A DNA stretch of 44,583 nt from CAYXVJ01 sp050309435 (GTDB lineage Bacteria; Bacillota; Clostridia; Saccharofermentanales; Fastidiosipilaceae), in assembly GCA_050309435.1 (NCBI GenBank), contig JBNRMJ010000022.1, positions 1 through 44,583 on the forward strand. The letters run 5' to 3'. The position numbers and the translations under genes are program-made. The notes beneath the pieces were generated by a model, which was given only the letters and a program-made list of their open reading frames with translations, was not told the DNA's origin and did not search any database. Of this stretch, positions 8,840 to 17,178 are shown piece after piece (position 1 is the first letter of the stretch; every line of letters begins with the position of its first letter).

Positions 8840-8883
8840 CTCATCCTTCGTAATCAAATCATAGCATGTTTTATATCTTTATA

Positions 8884-10197
8884 TTAGGAAAACATGATCT
8901 GGTTCAAGGTCATTTCCAGGTATTCCTGCTTGCCTGTCGAAGCGGCGACATCGCCCTTCTCCAGCACGTAGGCTTCAAGATCGGCCAGACCGAGCTTGCC
9001 GGCTCTGATATCGGCGCCCAGACCCGTGTTCCAGCTGGCGTAACGGTCCGCCACGAAACCTTCCAGACGACCGTCATTCTTGATCTTATCGGCCAGACGC
9101 AGACCCAGAGCGAAGGCATCCATACCGCTGATGTAGGAATAGAAGATATCTTCCTTCGTATTCGAAGCGCGGCGGGGCTTGGCGTCGAAGTTCAGACCGC
9201 CGTTGGTGAAACCGCCGGCATTGAGGATTTCCATCATGGCCAGAGCCGTATCATAGATGTTGGTCGGGAACTGATCGGTATCCCAGCCCAGGAGCAAGTC
9301 GCCCGTGTTCGCGTCGACGGAACCGAAAGCATCGTTGACGGCGGCCATGCGCAGCTCATGCTGGAAGGTATGACCGGCCAGCGTGGCGTGGTTGGCTTCG
9401 ACATTCATCTTGAAATCGCCGAGCAGACCGTTGGCACGCAGGAAGTTACAAGCGGTGGCCACATCGAAGTCATACTGATGCTTCATGGGCTCTTTGGGCT
9501 TGGGCTCGATATAAAAGTCTCCGGTAAAGCCGATGGAACGGCCGTAATCGCGGGCCATTGTCATAAGACGGGCCATGTTTTCGAGCTCGAGTTCGACATT
9601 CGTATTCAGAAGGGTCTCGTAACCTTCGCGACCGCCCCAGAAGACGTAACCCGTACCACCGAGTTCAACGGTGATTTCGAGGGCTTTCTTAATCTGCGCA
9701 GCGGCAAAGGCGAAAACCTCGGCCGAAGGAGATGTGCCCGCGCCGTTCATGTAACGGGGATTGCTGAAACAGTTGGCCGTACCCCAGAGCAGCTTCTTGC
9801 CGGAATCCTTCATCAGATCCTTCAGAAGAGCGATGATACGATCCAGACGCTCGTTGCTTTCCCTCAACGTGGACGCTTCGGGCGCGATATCGCGGTCATG
9901 GAAGCAATAATAGTCGATGTCCAGCTTGTTCATCAGCTCGAAAGCCGCAACAGCTTTCTTCTCGGCAGATGTCATCGGATCATCGCTGCCGTAGGATTTA
10001 TCGATGGTGTTGACACCGAACATGTCGGTACCGCCGGCCACCATGGTGTGCCAGTAGCTCATCGCGAACTTCAGCTGCTCGCGCATGGTTTTACCCTGAA
10101 TTACTTCATCCGGATTGTAATACTTAAACGCAAAGGGATTATCGGATCCTGCGCCTTCATATTTAATCTTCGGAATACCTGCATAATATTCTGACAT
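8884..10197 (-). CDS. xylA: Xylose isomerase
   Basis: The enzyme interconverts D-xylose and D-xylulose with two divalent metals. The 437-residue length is that of class II isomerases. Conserved elements are YYNPDEVIQGKTMREQLKFA near the N-terminus, the catalytic His-Asp pair in YCFHDRDIAPE (about H100 and D103), FWGGREGYETLLNT, the metal and lysine segment IEPKPKEP (about E231 and K233), VEANHATLAGHTFQHE, and FDAKPRR with ED for the second metal. The start is the ATG with AAGGAG 6 bases upstream; a longer in-frame ATG at 10227 lacks a ribosome site. It is read from a consensus promoter overlapped downstream by a repressor-type palindrome, divergent from the ROK regulator gene. Confidence 0.97.
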   Translation of the reverse strand: MSEYYAGIPKIKYEGAGSDNPFAFKYYNPDEVIQGKTMREQLKFAMSYWHTMVAGGTDMFGVNTIDKSYGSDDPMTSAEKKAVAAFELMNKLDIDYYCFHDRDIAPEASTLRESNERLDRIIALLKDLMKDSGKKLLWGTANCFSNPRYMNGAGTSPSAEVFAFAAAQIKKALEITVELGGTGYVFWGGREGYETLLNTNVELELENMARLMTMARDYGRSIGFTGDFYIEPKPKEPMKHQYDFDVATACNFLRANGLLGDFKMNVEANHATLAGHTFQHELRMAAVNDAFGSVDANTGDLLLGWDTDQFPTNIYDTALAMMEILNAGGFTNGGLNFDAKPRRASNTKEDIFYSYISGMDAFALGLRLADKIKNDGRLEGFVADRYASWNTGLGADIRAGKLGLADLEAYVLEKGDVAASTGKQEYLEMTLNQIMFS

Positions 10198-10259
10198 ACT
10201 AACTCCTTCGCGATCAATCGCCTTCACATAATTTCATGGCTCAAACTTGAGCTCGATAC

Positions 10260-10280
10260 TTTGTTAGCTCTTCTAACAAA
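10260..10280. promoter_or_regulatory. Putative XylR operator
   Basis: A perfect inverted repeat, TTTGTTAG-N5-CTAACAAA, lies 62 bases upstream of xylA. It resembles the TTTGTT/AACAAA half-sites of known Firmicutes XylR (ROK) operators. It begins 10 bases downstream of the xylA -10 box, so a bound repressor would cover the transcription start and early leader. A ROK-type regulator is encoded divergently next door, which makes it the obvious ligand. Confidence 0.8.
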
Positions 10281-10290
10281 CGCTACTCAC

Positions 10291-10319
10291 ATTTTAAACA
10301 CGGCATCTTACGTCGTCAA
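10291..10319 (-). promoter_or_regulatory. xylA promoter
   Basis: On the minus strand TTGACG (10314-10319) and TAAAAT (10291-10296) are exactly 17 bases apart, a near-consensus sigma-A promoter and one of the best in the window. The inverted-repeat operator follows directly. The opposite strand holds weaker elements for xylR, for example TACAAT at 10427-10432. Confidence 0.8.
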
Positions 10320-10463
10320 GCCATTTTTTGCTTAAATTAGTCTAAAAAGAGTAAAAATCATGCAATCGGTAAGTTCTTCGCCGCCTGTATTTCCGGGATT
10401 ACTTCCTAATTTACCCTGAAATAGATTACAATGGGCACAGACGAAATAACCGAGGAGGACCAA

Positions 10464-11654
10464 ATGGACAAGAGTAATCCCACACTCGTTCGCGCCCACA
10501 ACGAACGTTTGATCATGGAGAACATTCTGGAGCATCAACCCGTATCACGGGCCGAATTGTCGCGCCTGACAAACCTGAACAAGGTCTCCGTCTCCGAGAT
10601 CGTGTCCACCCTCCTGATCGAAGAACTGATCGTGGAAAGCGGCTCCGGCGAATCGAAAGGCGGACGAAAACCCGTCCTCCTCGAACAAAATCCTCTGAAA
10701 GCAGTAGTCTTTGTAATCAACCTGACTCCCGACGAGATGACTTCCACGGCCGGCTGGCTCGACGGCAGTTTCCTCTTCGAACCGGTTTCCCGCGAGATCA
10801 ATATCAGCAGACGCGACGTACTCCAGATCCTCGAAGATGAAGTCGACTTTCTGATGGACCGCTGCCGAGAGGTGCTCGAGGATCGTTATCTGGCACCGGA
10901 CATCGCCGGACTCACCATCGCCATACACGGCAACGTGTTCGAAAACAATATTCTTTTCACACCGTACTACGATCTGGCGGGACTGGACCTGGCCAGACAA
11001 CTAGAAGAGCGCTACTCCTTCCCCGTATATCTGCATAACGAGGCTAACCTCTGCGCCCTTGGAGAACTCGGTTTGCTCGAACCGGCCGCCGACTCGATCT
11101 CCATCAGCATTCATACCGGTATCGGTGCCGGCCTGATTCGCGGCGGCATGCTCGATCCCGGCCAGCAGGGTTTCTCCGGCGAAATCGGTCACATGGTCGT
11201 CATCCCGGACGGCCTGCACTGTCCCTGCGGCAACAACGGCTGTATCGAGCAATATGCTTCGGATCGTGCTTTGCGCGCTTTGTACCGGGAAAGAAGCGGA
11301 AAAGCAGATGCCCGTTTCCAGGAAATGCTGGAAGCTTATCGCAGACTGGATAACGATGCGATCTACTGCGTCCAGCAATTCACGGTCTACATGTCGATTC
11401 TGATCAACAACATCATCCGTCTGCTCGATCCGAGCACGGTTATTCTGCACAGCAGACTGACGGCCGCGCTGCCCGAGGTAATCCCCTCGATCGAAAGACA
11501 GATAAAATGCCGCATAAAATCAGGAACCCGCATCCGAAACTCCCGTCTCGGACAGCAAGCCGTGCTTTACGGCGGCATCTATCAGGCAGCCAGGATCTTC
11601 TATCAAGTCAATCACCTTCGCCTCAGACCGGATCGAAGCCTCAGAGGCCTTTAA
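10464..11654 (+). CDS. xylR: ROK-family transcriptional repressor, XylR-like
   Basis: This regulator of about 396 residues has an N-terminal winged helix-turn-helix (NILEHQPVSRAELSRLTNLNKVSVSEIV, then the wing GGRKPVLLEQNP) followed by a ROK sugar-binding domain. The ROK part shows IHTGIGAGLI, GEIGHMVVIPDG and the zinc motif HCPCGNNGCIEQ. Xylose-responsive ROK repressors release their operator when sugar binds. GAGGAGG ends 5 bases before the ATG at 10464, which sets the start. It is divergent from xylA, and a TTTGTTAG inverted repeat lies between them, so the assignment as XylR rests on fold plus context. It converges on nagA with a gap of 21 bases. Confidence 0.88.
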   Translation: MDKSNPTLVRAHNERLIMENILEHQPVSRAELSRLTNLNKVSVSEIVSTLLIEELIVESGSGESKGGRKPVLLEQNPLKAVVFVINLTPDEMTSTAGWLDGSFLFEPVSREINISRRDVLQILEDEVDFLMDRCREVLEDRYLAPDIAGLTIAIHGNVFENNILFTPYYDLAGLDLARQLEERYSFPVYLHNEANLCALGELGLLEPAADSISISIHTGIGAGLIRGGMLDPGQQGFSGEIGHMVVIPDGLHCPCGNNGCIEQYASDRALRALYRERSGKADARFQEMLEAYRRLDNDAIYCVQQFTVYMSILINNIIRLLDPSTVILHSRLTAALPEVIPSIERQIKCRIKSGTRIRNSRLGQQAVLYGGIYQAARIFYQVNHLRLRPDRSLRGL

Positions 11655-11675
11655 GCGAAGGCGATTTCATTCGTT

Positions 11676-12875
11676 TTACTCGATGATGATACCTCTGGCC
11701 ATGACGCGTTTGATATTGATATTCTCGTCAAAGATCAAGAGATCGGCGTCCTTACCCACGGCGATGCTGCCTTTTCGATCCGAGACCTTTACAAGTTTCG
11801 CAGCGTTAAGAGTCATCATGCGAACGACTTCGTAAAGCGGTGCCCCGATCAGTTCCCGGAAGGTCCGAACCAGGCGATCGGCCGTGGCCACACTGCCTGC
11901 GAAAGCCGAGCGATCCATCAGCTTGGCCACGCCGTCTTCGATCAAGACTTCCATACCGTGTTCCTTATGCCCCAGCATCGTGGTCTGACCATCGGCCAGG
12001 CCCGCACCGCGCATGGAGTCTGTTACCAGCACGATATGATCCGCCCCTTTGACCTTATAGATCAGCTTCAGGAGATCCGCCGGCAGATGGCGGCCGTCCG
12101 CGATCACTTCCACGACCAGATCATCAATCAGATAACCGGCTTCCACGACGCCTGCGACGCGATAAGCGTTACGACGAACGACCGTGGACATGGCCGAATA
12201 GAAGTGAGTCAGACAGGCCAGACCGTTTTCATAGGCGCGTCTGACATCTTCGCAGCTTGCGTCCGAGTGTGCGACCGAAGCGACAATTCCTTTTTCGCGA
12301 AGACGAGCCAGGAAGGCGTCGCCTCCGGGCAATTCCACGGCAAAGGACCAGCGCAGAATACGGTCGGACAGGGCCAAAGCGGCCTCATACTCCTCGGGAT
12401 CGGGATCTCTCAGATAGCGAGGGTCCTGAGCACCGGCTTGATTGGCGGCGAAATAGGGGCCTTCCATATGAAGACCCAGGATCGATGGTCCGCCGGGTTT
12501 TTCAAGCTCAAGCTCGTTAAAGAGCTTCAGTGTATCAAGCATCGCTTCGGTGGTCGATGTAATCGTTGTCGGAACGATGGATGTCGTACCATGTAGAAGA
12601 TGCGACCGGGCCGCCAGTTCGATGCTCTCGAGATCACCGTCCATGAAATCGTAACCGCCGCCGCCGTGGCAATGCGTTTCGATAAAACCGGGCGAGAGAT
12701 ACTGACCGTCGCAATCGACGAGTTCGGCGCCGTTGGCGTCAAGACGGCGAACGTGTTTCTCGCCGTCTCTAAGCAGGCTGATCTCTGCGATGCGGCCGTC
12801 TTGGACCAGCACTTCTCCGGGCGTGATCCCAAGCGGCGTGATGACCTTTGCGTTATGGAATAAATAAGCTGACAT
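11676..12875 (-). CDS. nagA: N-acetylglucosamine-6-phosphate deacetylase
   Basis: NagA removes the acetyl group from GlcNAc-6-phosphate, yielding glucosamine-6-phosphate for NagB. The amidohydrolase signature is clear: SPGFIETHCHGGGGYDFMDG near residues 57-76, then HGTTSIVPTTITS, the metal-binding Glu in GLHMEGPYFAANQAGAQDP, VAHSDASCEDVRRA, LTHFYSAMS, and LVTDSMRGAGLADG with the catalytic Asp. The C-terminal GSIAVGKDADLLIFDENI is the typical composite-domain end. The length of 399 residues is normal. The start is supported by AAGGAG before the ATG. It is the last gene of the eight-gene amino-sugar operon, 37 bases after the ceramidase-like gene. Confidence 0.95.
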   Translation of the reverse strand: MSAYLFHNAKVITPLGITPGEVLVQDGRIAEISLLRDGEKHVRRLDANGAELVDCDGQYLSPGFIETHCHGGGGYDFMDGDLESIELAARSHLLHGTTSIVPTTITSTTEAMLDTLKLFNELELEKPGGPSILGLHMEGPYFAANQAGAQDPRYLRDPDPEEYEAALALSDRILRWSFAVELPGGDAFLARLREKGIVASVAHSDASCEDVRRAYENGLACLTHFYSAMSTVVRRNAYRVAGVVEAGYLIDDLVVEVIADGRHLPADLLKLIYKVKGADHIVLVTDSMRGAGLADGQTTMLGHKEHGMEVLIEDGVAKLMDRSAFAGSVATADRLVRTFRELIGAPLYEVVRMMTLNAAKLVKVSDRKGSIAVGKDADLLIFDENINIKRVMARGIIIE

Positions 12876-12912
12876 ATATCTTCTCCTTGGATGTCGTCGT
12901 CTTCTTATGATC

Positions 12913-14181
12913 TTATCTCGAACACAGGCGCCGGATTGTATCCTTGATTATCTTTTCGATCTCGGGCTTATAAGTACCGGACAAGGTGAACCAATGGCCC
13001 GACTCTACCGGCTCGTAGCCGCCCTCTGCGATTTGATCCGCCGTGCAGAGATAACCTGCCATACCGTCCGTATAGCCTGCGGTCAGAAGCGAAGGGTCGA
13101 GACTTCGCGCGTAAGCGGCGTATTCCCGGACAAGTTCCGCATTCACCGTAAGCAGAGCATAAGACGGCGACAAATCGAGGCGTTTCATGCTCAGCTGCCG
13201 GCTGTCGTACTCCGGATAAAGTAAAACCTTCTCCGCCCGGACAGCGTCTTCGCCTTCGAAGGCTCCTTTGGCAAGCAGCTTGCGTAGTACATGCTCGGGA
13301 TAGCGGGGTTCGATCGGTAAACGGGCTGTTTCGCGATTAAGTTTCAGAGTAGCCTCCAGTCGGGTGCCTTCCGACTTTTCCATCAGAGCCAGCAAAAGGT
13401 CGGCGAAACGATTCCCGAAAATTTCTGCTTCGCGATAGCCCATGCGGGCGAAACGATCGCCGATAATCACCCTCGGACGCACATCGCCCGTCGCACCTTG
13501 TATGAAGATATTGACCGTATCAGGATAGACTTCCGATAAGCGCTTGCGCAGAATCCCGGGGTAGTCTCCGTTCAAATTGTTTTCCGCTGACACATTGGCG
13601 TGACATGGATAGTGGATCAGGTGAACGAGCGATCTGCCTTCGTCATCGCAAAAGCGAAGCACGGTGGCCGTATGATCCGTCTCGACCGCGAAGTTCGGTG
13701 CCATTTCGATTTTCCCGTCGACCATGAGACGGCGATGAACATTCATGCGGATTTCATCTTTCCACATCCTCATCTTCGCTGTCTGCAGACAAGCCGGCAG
13801 CTTCGGGGCTTCTTTGACAACGGCGTCTTCCAGAAAGCGCAGATAGTCCTGATCCGGATTCTCCAGAGACGGCAGGAAATCAGAACCGGTCGCCGGCCCG
13901 CTGTGATTATGTGTCGCCGTCAATATTACGTTATCTTCCGGAATCTGCAGAAGCTGCGCCAGTCGATGCCGCAGGCGGTCGCCAAGCTCGCGCCCCCACC
14001 ACAGTAAATCCGCAGCAAGCAGAAGAACCCGGCAGTCGCCCTGCTCCAGAAGAAGCATCTGTGCTTCGATCGGATCCAGGACTTTTTCATAATCTGTTTT
14101 ACGATCGGCGAAGCCCGCCAGACGAAGCGGCTTTTCCGGGGTGATATCCAGACGACTCGCAGCGATTCTCAGTTCGGACAC
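12913..14181 (-). CDS. Neutral/alkaline ceramidase-like (PF04734 N-domain) protein
   Basis: This cytoplasmic protein of about 422 residues matches the N-terminal domain of neutral/alkaline non-lysosomal ceramidases. It shows RIAASRLDITPEKPLRLAGF, LLLAADLLWWG, the zinc-site segment LTATHNHSGPATGSD, HLIHYPCHANVSAENNLNGDYPG, FIQGATGDVRPR, and near the end AGYTDGMAGYLCTADQIAEGGYE. True ceramidases are larger and exported; this short intracellular form is common in sugar-utilisation loci and its substrate is not known. In this operon it sits between the epimerase and NagA, so an amide or ester on an N-acyl sugar is a reasonable guess. GGGAGG lies 8 bases before the GTG at 14181, which I take as the start rather than the GTG at 14190 that overlaps the ribosome site. 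Confidence 0.8.
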   Translation of the reverse strand: MSELRIAASRLDITPEKPLRLAGFADRKTDYEKVLDPIEAQMLLLEQGDCRVLLLAADLLWWGRELGDRLRHRLAQLLQIPEDNVILTATHNHSGPATGSDFLPSLENPDQDYLRFLEDAVVKEAPKLPACLQTAKMRMWKDEIRMNVHRRLMVDGKIEMAPNFAVETDHTATVLRFCDDEGRSLVHLIHYPCHANVSAENNLNGDYPGILRKRLSEVYPDTVNIFIQGATGDVRPRVIIGDRFARMGYREAEIFGNRFADLLLALMEKSEGTRLEATLKLNRETARLPIEPRYPEHVLRKLLAKGAFEGEDAVRAEKVLLYPEYDSRQLSMKRLDLSPSYALLTVNAELVREYAAYARSLDPSLLTAGYTDGMAGYLCTADQIAEGGYEPVESGHWFTLSGTYKPEIEKIIKDTIRRLCSR

Positions 14182-14198
14182 GAAACACACCTCCCTCT

Positions 14199-15476
14199 TT
14201 AGAAGCCAAAGTCAACTCCGGCCGCCAGCTGCAGAATACGGCAGAGGTTACGCACGATGTGGAAAGGATCCTTAACCGGTAAGGCCACCACTTTCTCCTC
14301 GGGTTTACCTTCGCGGTCGCGGATTTGAATCCACTCGCCGTGAACGGGATCCGGGAAGGTGCGGAAGATATAGTCCGCCGATGTTTCGTAGATATGAAGG
14401 TTTTTCTTGTTCCCGTTCAGACGATAAAGCAGCAGGAAGGTATAAAGCGTTTCGGAATGCGGCCACCACAGTTTCATCGACCAGGTATCGCGGATCAGAT
14501 TTTCGAATGGATCATGGCTGGTTTCTCCTTTCGGTTCGCCGCCGTCGCGGTCGACGAAGCGAAGCAGGCCGCCGTACTCCTGGTCCCAGCCGATGGCCCA
14601 GCTGGCTTGCGCCAGTTTCTCTATCCAGGGCAAAGCCTCTTCCAGTGTTCCGTTTTCCTGATGGTATTCGATTAAGAACCAGCAGTCTTCGATCGTGTGG
14701 CCCGGATTGACATGGCGATCCAGCAGGCGGGTCTTATAGTTTTCGCCGGTGGAAAGATATTCGCGCATGAGACTTGTTTTCGGATCCAGGAACTTATGCT
14801 GAATCTTATTAGCGCAATCGTCTGCCACCCGACGGCAAAATGCAATTTCTTCGCTCTTCTCCGGCGAAACCGCACGGAGTGCTTTTAAGTATTCGATACT
14901 TGTATTCAGCAGAATCATCGGAATGGAGTGCGTGCTGTAACCTTCCGGTATCGGGTAAGGTTCGGTCAGAAAGCTCTTGCTCTGAATGCGCTCCACTACC
15001 GAGTGATATAGCAGGCTCAGTTTGTCCATGGCATCGCCGGTTTTGGTCACTCGTGCGGCATTGGACAGGCCGATGATGATAAAACTGTCGGAAAAGATGC
15101 TGGCGTCCAGTCGCCCGGTTCTTTCGTCGGGCCGGGGCTCGCCTTTGCGATTTAAGAGATAATACACTTTATTATCCGGACCAATACAAGTGTCCAGGAT
15201 GAAGCGGCGGCAGCGGTCCAGACACTCTCTCAGATCTTTCTTGTCGATAGCAGCTAAAAGGCCCTGTTCGCTAAGCTCGAGCAGCTCGCCGAGCATCCAG
15301 AGATAACGCCCCTGAGACCAGGAGAACTTGTCATCGCTGATGCGCATAGCTCCGTCGTTACTGATGCAATTCAGCACGCCGCCGAATTCTTCGTCATCAT
15401 GTTGCCGCCAGTAACGCCAGAAATCATTTTGAATCAGATTGGCGGTTTGTTCTTTGATGCTTGTCCAGTCGATCAT
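14199..15476 (-). CDS. N-acylglucosamine 2-epimerase (AGE/RnBP family)
   Basis: The 425-residue protein has the (alpha/alpha)6-barrel signature of the AGE family, which interconverts N-acetylmannosamine and N-acetylglucosamine. Seen in order are FWRYWRQHDDEEFGGVLNCI, KFSWSQGRYLWML, FSDSFIIIGLSNA, the core RHVNPGHTIEDCWFLIEYH, WDQEYGGLLRFVDRDG, KLWWPHSETLYTFLLL and FPDPVHGEWIQIRDREG. The NPGHTIEDCW histidine and the later HSET histidine are the expected acid/base pair. Together with NagA, NagB and a symporter this points to sialic-acid or ManNAc use. Some AGE-fold enzymes act on other sugars (cellobiose, mannose), so the substrate rests on context. The next gene begins 17 bases after its stop. 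Confidence 0.88.
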   Translation of the reverse strand: MIDWTSIKEQTANLIQNDFWRYWRQHDDEEFGGVLNCISNDGAMRISDDKFSWSQGRYLWMLGELLELSEQGLLAAIDKKDLRECLDRCRRFILDTCIGPDNKVYYLLNRKGEPRPDERTGRLDASIFSDSFIIIGLSNAARVTKTGDAMDKLSLLYHSVVERIQSKSFLTEPYPIPEGYSTHSIPMILLNTSIEYLKALRAVSPEKSEEIAFCRRVADDCANKIQHKFLDPKTSLMREYLSTGENYKTRLLDRHVNPGHTIEDCWFLIEYHQENGTLEEALPWIEKLAQASWAIGWDQEYGGLLRFVDRDGGEPKGETSHDPFENLIRDTWSMKLWWPHSETLYTFLLLYRLNGNKKNLHIYETSADYIFRTFPDPVHGEWIQIRDREGKPEEKVVALPVKDPFHIVRNLCRILQLAAGVDFGF

Positions 15477-15495
15477 AGTGTCCTCCGAAACTATA

Positions 15496-15523
15496 GCGGC
15501 CAGCCAGCAAACTGACCGGCCGC
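15496..15523 (-). other. Intercistronic stem-loop between symporter and epimerase genes
   Basis: In the 106-base gap, GCGGCC and GGCCGC form a 6-bp GC-only stem on the minus strand that encloses a possible inner CAG/CTG stem. No T-run follows (TATAGTTTC), so it is more likely an mRNA-processing or stability hairpin than a terminator. The rest of the gap shows nothing recognisable beyond the epimerase ribosome site. Confidence 0.4.
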
Positions 15524-15582
15524 AATGCCATTCCTCCGAAACGAGGCAGTTTAGATGTTAAAAACGAGTAGCTTATTCGTGT

Positions 15583-17112
15583 TTAGGCTTTGACATTTTC
15601 TTCGGTCAGCGTCGGATCGCCGAGTTTGTCGAGCAGTTCATCGACCGTGTCGGAAACCCGGATCTTACGGACATACCGGTTGATCAGACCAACACCGACA
15701 TAAACGACGAAAGCGACCAGCGTGGGCATAATCGTGGCAATATCCGCATGGAATTTGACACCCGCCTGATTGACGATAAAGATCGCGAAACCGGCAATAA
15801 TGGAGAGAATCGCGGCCGTGCTGTCGCAATAACGGAATTTACGGAAGAGACCGCAGAGCAGCGGAATCGCCGTAGGTCCGAGAAGAGCCGCGAACCAGGT
15901 CAAAATCAAGCCGGTAATACCGCCCATTTGATCTCTCAGCAGAGCGATGATAATGGTGGCGACCGTAAAGCCGATGGTGGCGATACGTGCGTTGCGAAGT
16001 TGAACTTTATCGGACTTGGTGAGCATATCCGGTTTGAAAATCGGCAGAATATCACGTGTCAGGACAGCAGATATAACGTTCATATCCGAGTTACACATCG
16101 TAATGGTATTGGCGAACATCGATGCCAGAACCAGACCGATCATACCGTTGGGCAGGAAGTCCATGGTCAGTTTCGAATAGAGACCGGCTTCGGCTTCGGC
16201 TTGAGTCAGACCGGGATATAAGATCTGTCCGATAAACATCGGATAGAAGAGAATCAACGGCCAGATGAGATAGAGAGCTGCCGAGAGCAGAGCGGAGCGA
16301 CGCGATGTTTTGTCATCGGTCGTGGAGATGAAACGCTGAGCCAGGTTCCAGGTACCACCGTTATAGCTAAGGAAAACAACTACGATATAGAAGATGGTCC
16401 ATACAGGCGTGCCCTGACCGGAACCTTCGTTAAATACTCGCAGATTTCCCAGTTCACTCACCTTATCCAGAGAGGATGCGAAGGTCAGACCCTGATCACC
16501 GAGATGCAGCAGGACACCGATGAAAAGACCGAAACCCGCGACAACCTGTACGACAAACTGTGCGAAGTCTGTGAGCAAGTCGGCCAGAAGGCCGCCGATA
16601 GTCATATAAACCAGAGCAATCAGCGAGGATACGATAATACCGATCCAGATCGGCATACCGGTGAACGCGTTGAGCAGAACACCGATCGAAGCCCATTTGG
16701 CACCGACGTCGAGAACTTTAACGACAACGCCCGATACGGAAACAAGAACCTGTGCAGGAACATTGTAACGTGTCTTCAGGTATTCGGTCGGAGACTGAAT
16801 ACCCAGCGCTCTGCGCAGTCTGGGCCAGCGAGGCACGATGGTATAAGCACCGATGATCATGGCCAGACCGATATTGACGGCCCACCAGAAATAAATCGAT
16901 GTACCCGTGATGTAGGCGATACCGGCATAACCGGTAAAGACGACAGCAGAATAGCCTGAAACATGATGGCTGATACCCGATAACCACCACGGAATCTTAC
17001 CGCCGGCGATGTAGTAATCGTCTGTTGACTTGACGAATCGTCCGGATAAGAGACCGACGGCCAGAACACCAATAAAGAACAGGACAACAACGATATTGTC
17101 GAGTGTATTCAT
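15583..17112 (-). CDS. Sodium:solute symporter (SSS family), probable sialic acid/amino-sugar carrier
   Basis: A polytopic protein of 509 residues with about 13 hydrophobic helices and the SSS fold. The N-terminus shows the family hallmark GRFVKSTDDYYIAGGKIPWWLSG, then SHHVSGYSAVVFTGYAG, PRWPRLRRALGIQSPTEYLKTRYN, MTIGGLLADLLTDFAQF (the sodium-site helix region) and SYNGGTWNLAQRFIST. Members carry sugars, sialic acids, amino acids or vitamins with Na+. Placement between nagB and an AGE-type epimerase favours an N-acetylated sugar or sialic acid, which is inference. AAGGGG precedes the ATG. It is 66 bases downstream of the membrane-protein gene and 106 bases upstream of the epimerase. Confidence 0.87.
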   Translation of the reverse strand: MNTLDNIVVVLFFIGVLAVGLLSGRFVKSTDDYYIAGGKIPWWLSGISHHVSGYSAVVFTGYAGIAYITGTSIYFWWAVNIGLAMIIGAYTIVPRWPRLRRALGIQSPTEYLKTRYNVPAQVLVSVSGVVVKVLDVGAKWASIGVLLNAFTGMPIWIGIIVSSLIALVYMTIGGLLADLLTDFAQFVVQVVAGFGLFIGVLLHLGDQGLTFASSLDKVSELGNLRVFNEGSGQGTPVWTIFYIVVVFLSYNGGTWNLAQRFISTTDDKTSRRSALLSAALYLIWPLILFYPMFIGQILYPGLTQAEAEAGLYSKLTMDFLPNGMIGLVLASMFANTITMCNSDMNVISAVLTRDILPIFKPDMLTKSDKVQLRNARIATIGFTVATIIIALLRDQMGGITGLILTWFAALLGPTAIPLLCGLFRKFRYCDSTAAILSIIAGFAIFIVNQAGVKFHADIATIMPTLVAFVVYVGVGLINRYVRKIRVSDTVDELLDKLGDPTLTEENVKA

Positions 17113-17178
17113 ACATTCCCCTTCTTAATTCTTGTGCATAGACCCGCCCTCTCACAGGGAGTCATGCCTGCGTCAGCA

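Noticed and set aside
8866..10194. A 442-codon open frame on the plus strand covering almost all of xylA.
   Set aside because: It is the mirror of a highly codon-biased gene, has no ribosome site and gives a low-complexity protein unlike any family. xylA on the other strand is certain.
11958..12596. A 212-codon plus-strand frame inside nagA.
   Set aside because: Antisense shadow of nagA, with no ribosome site or domain.
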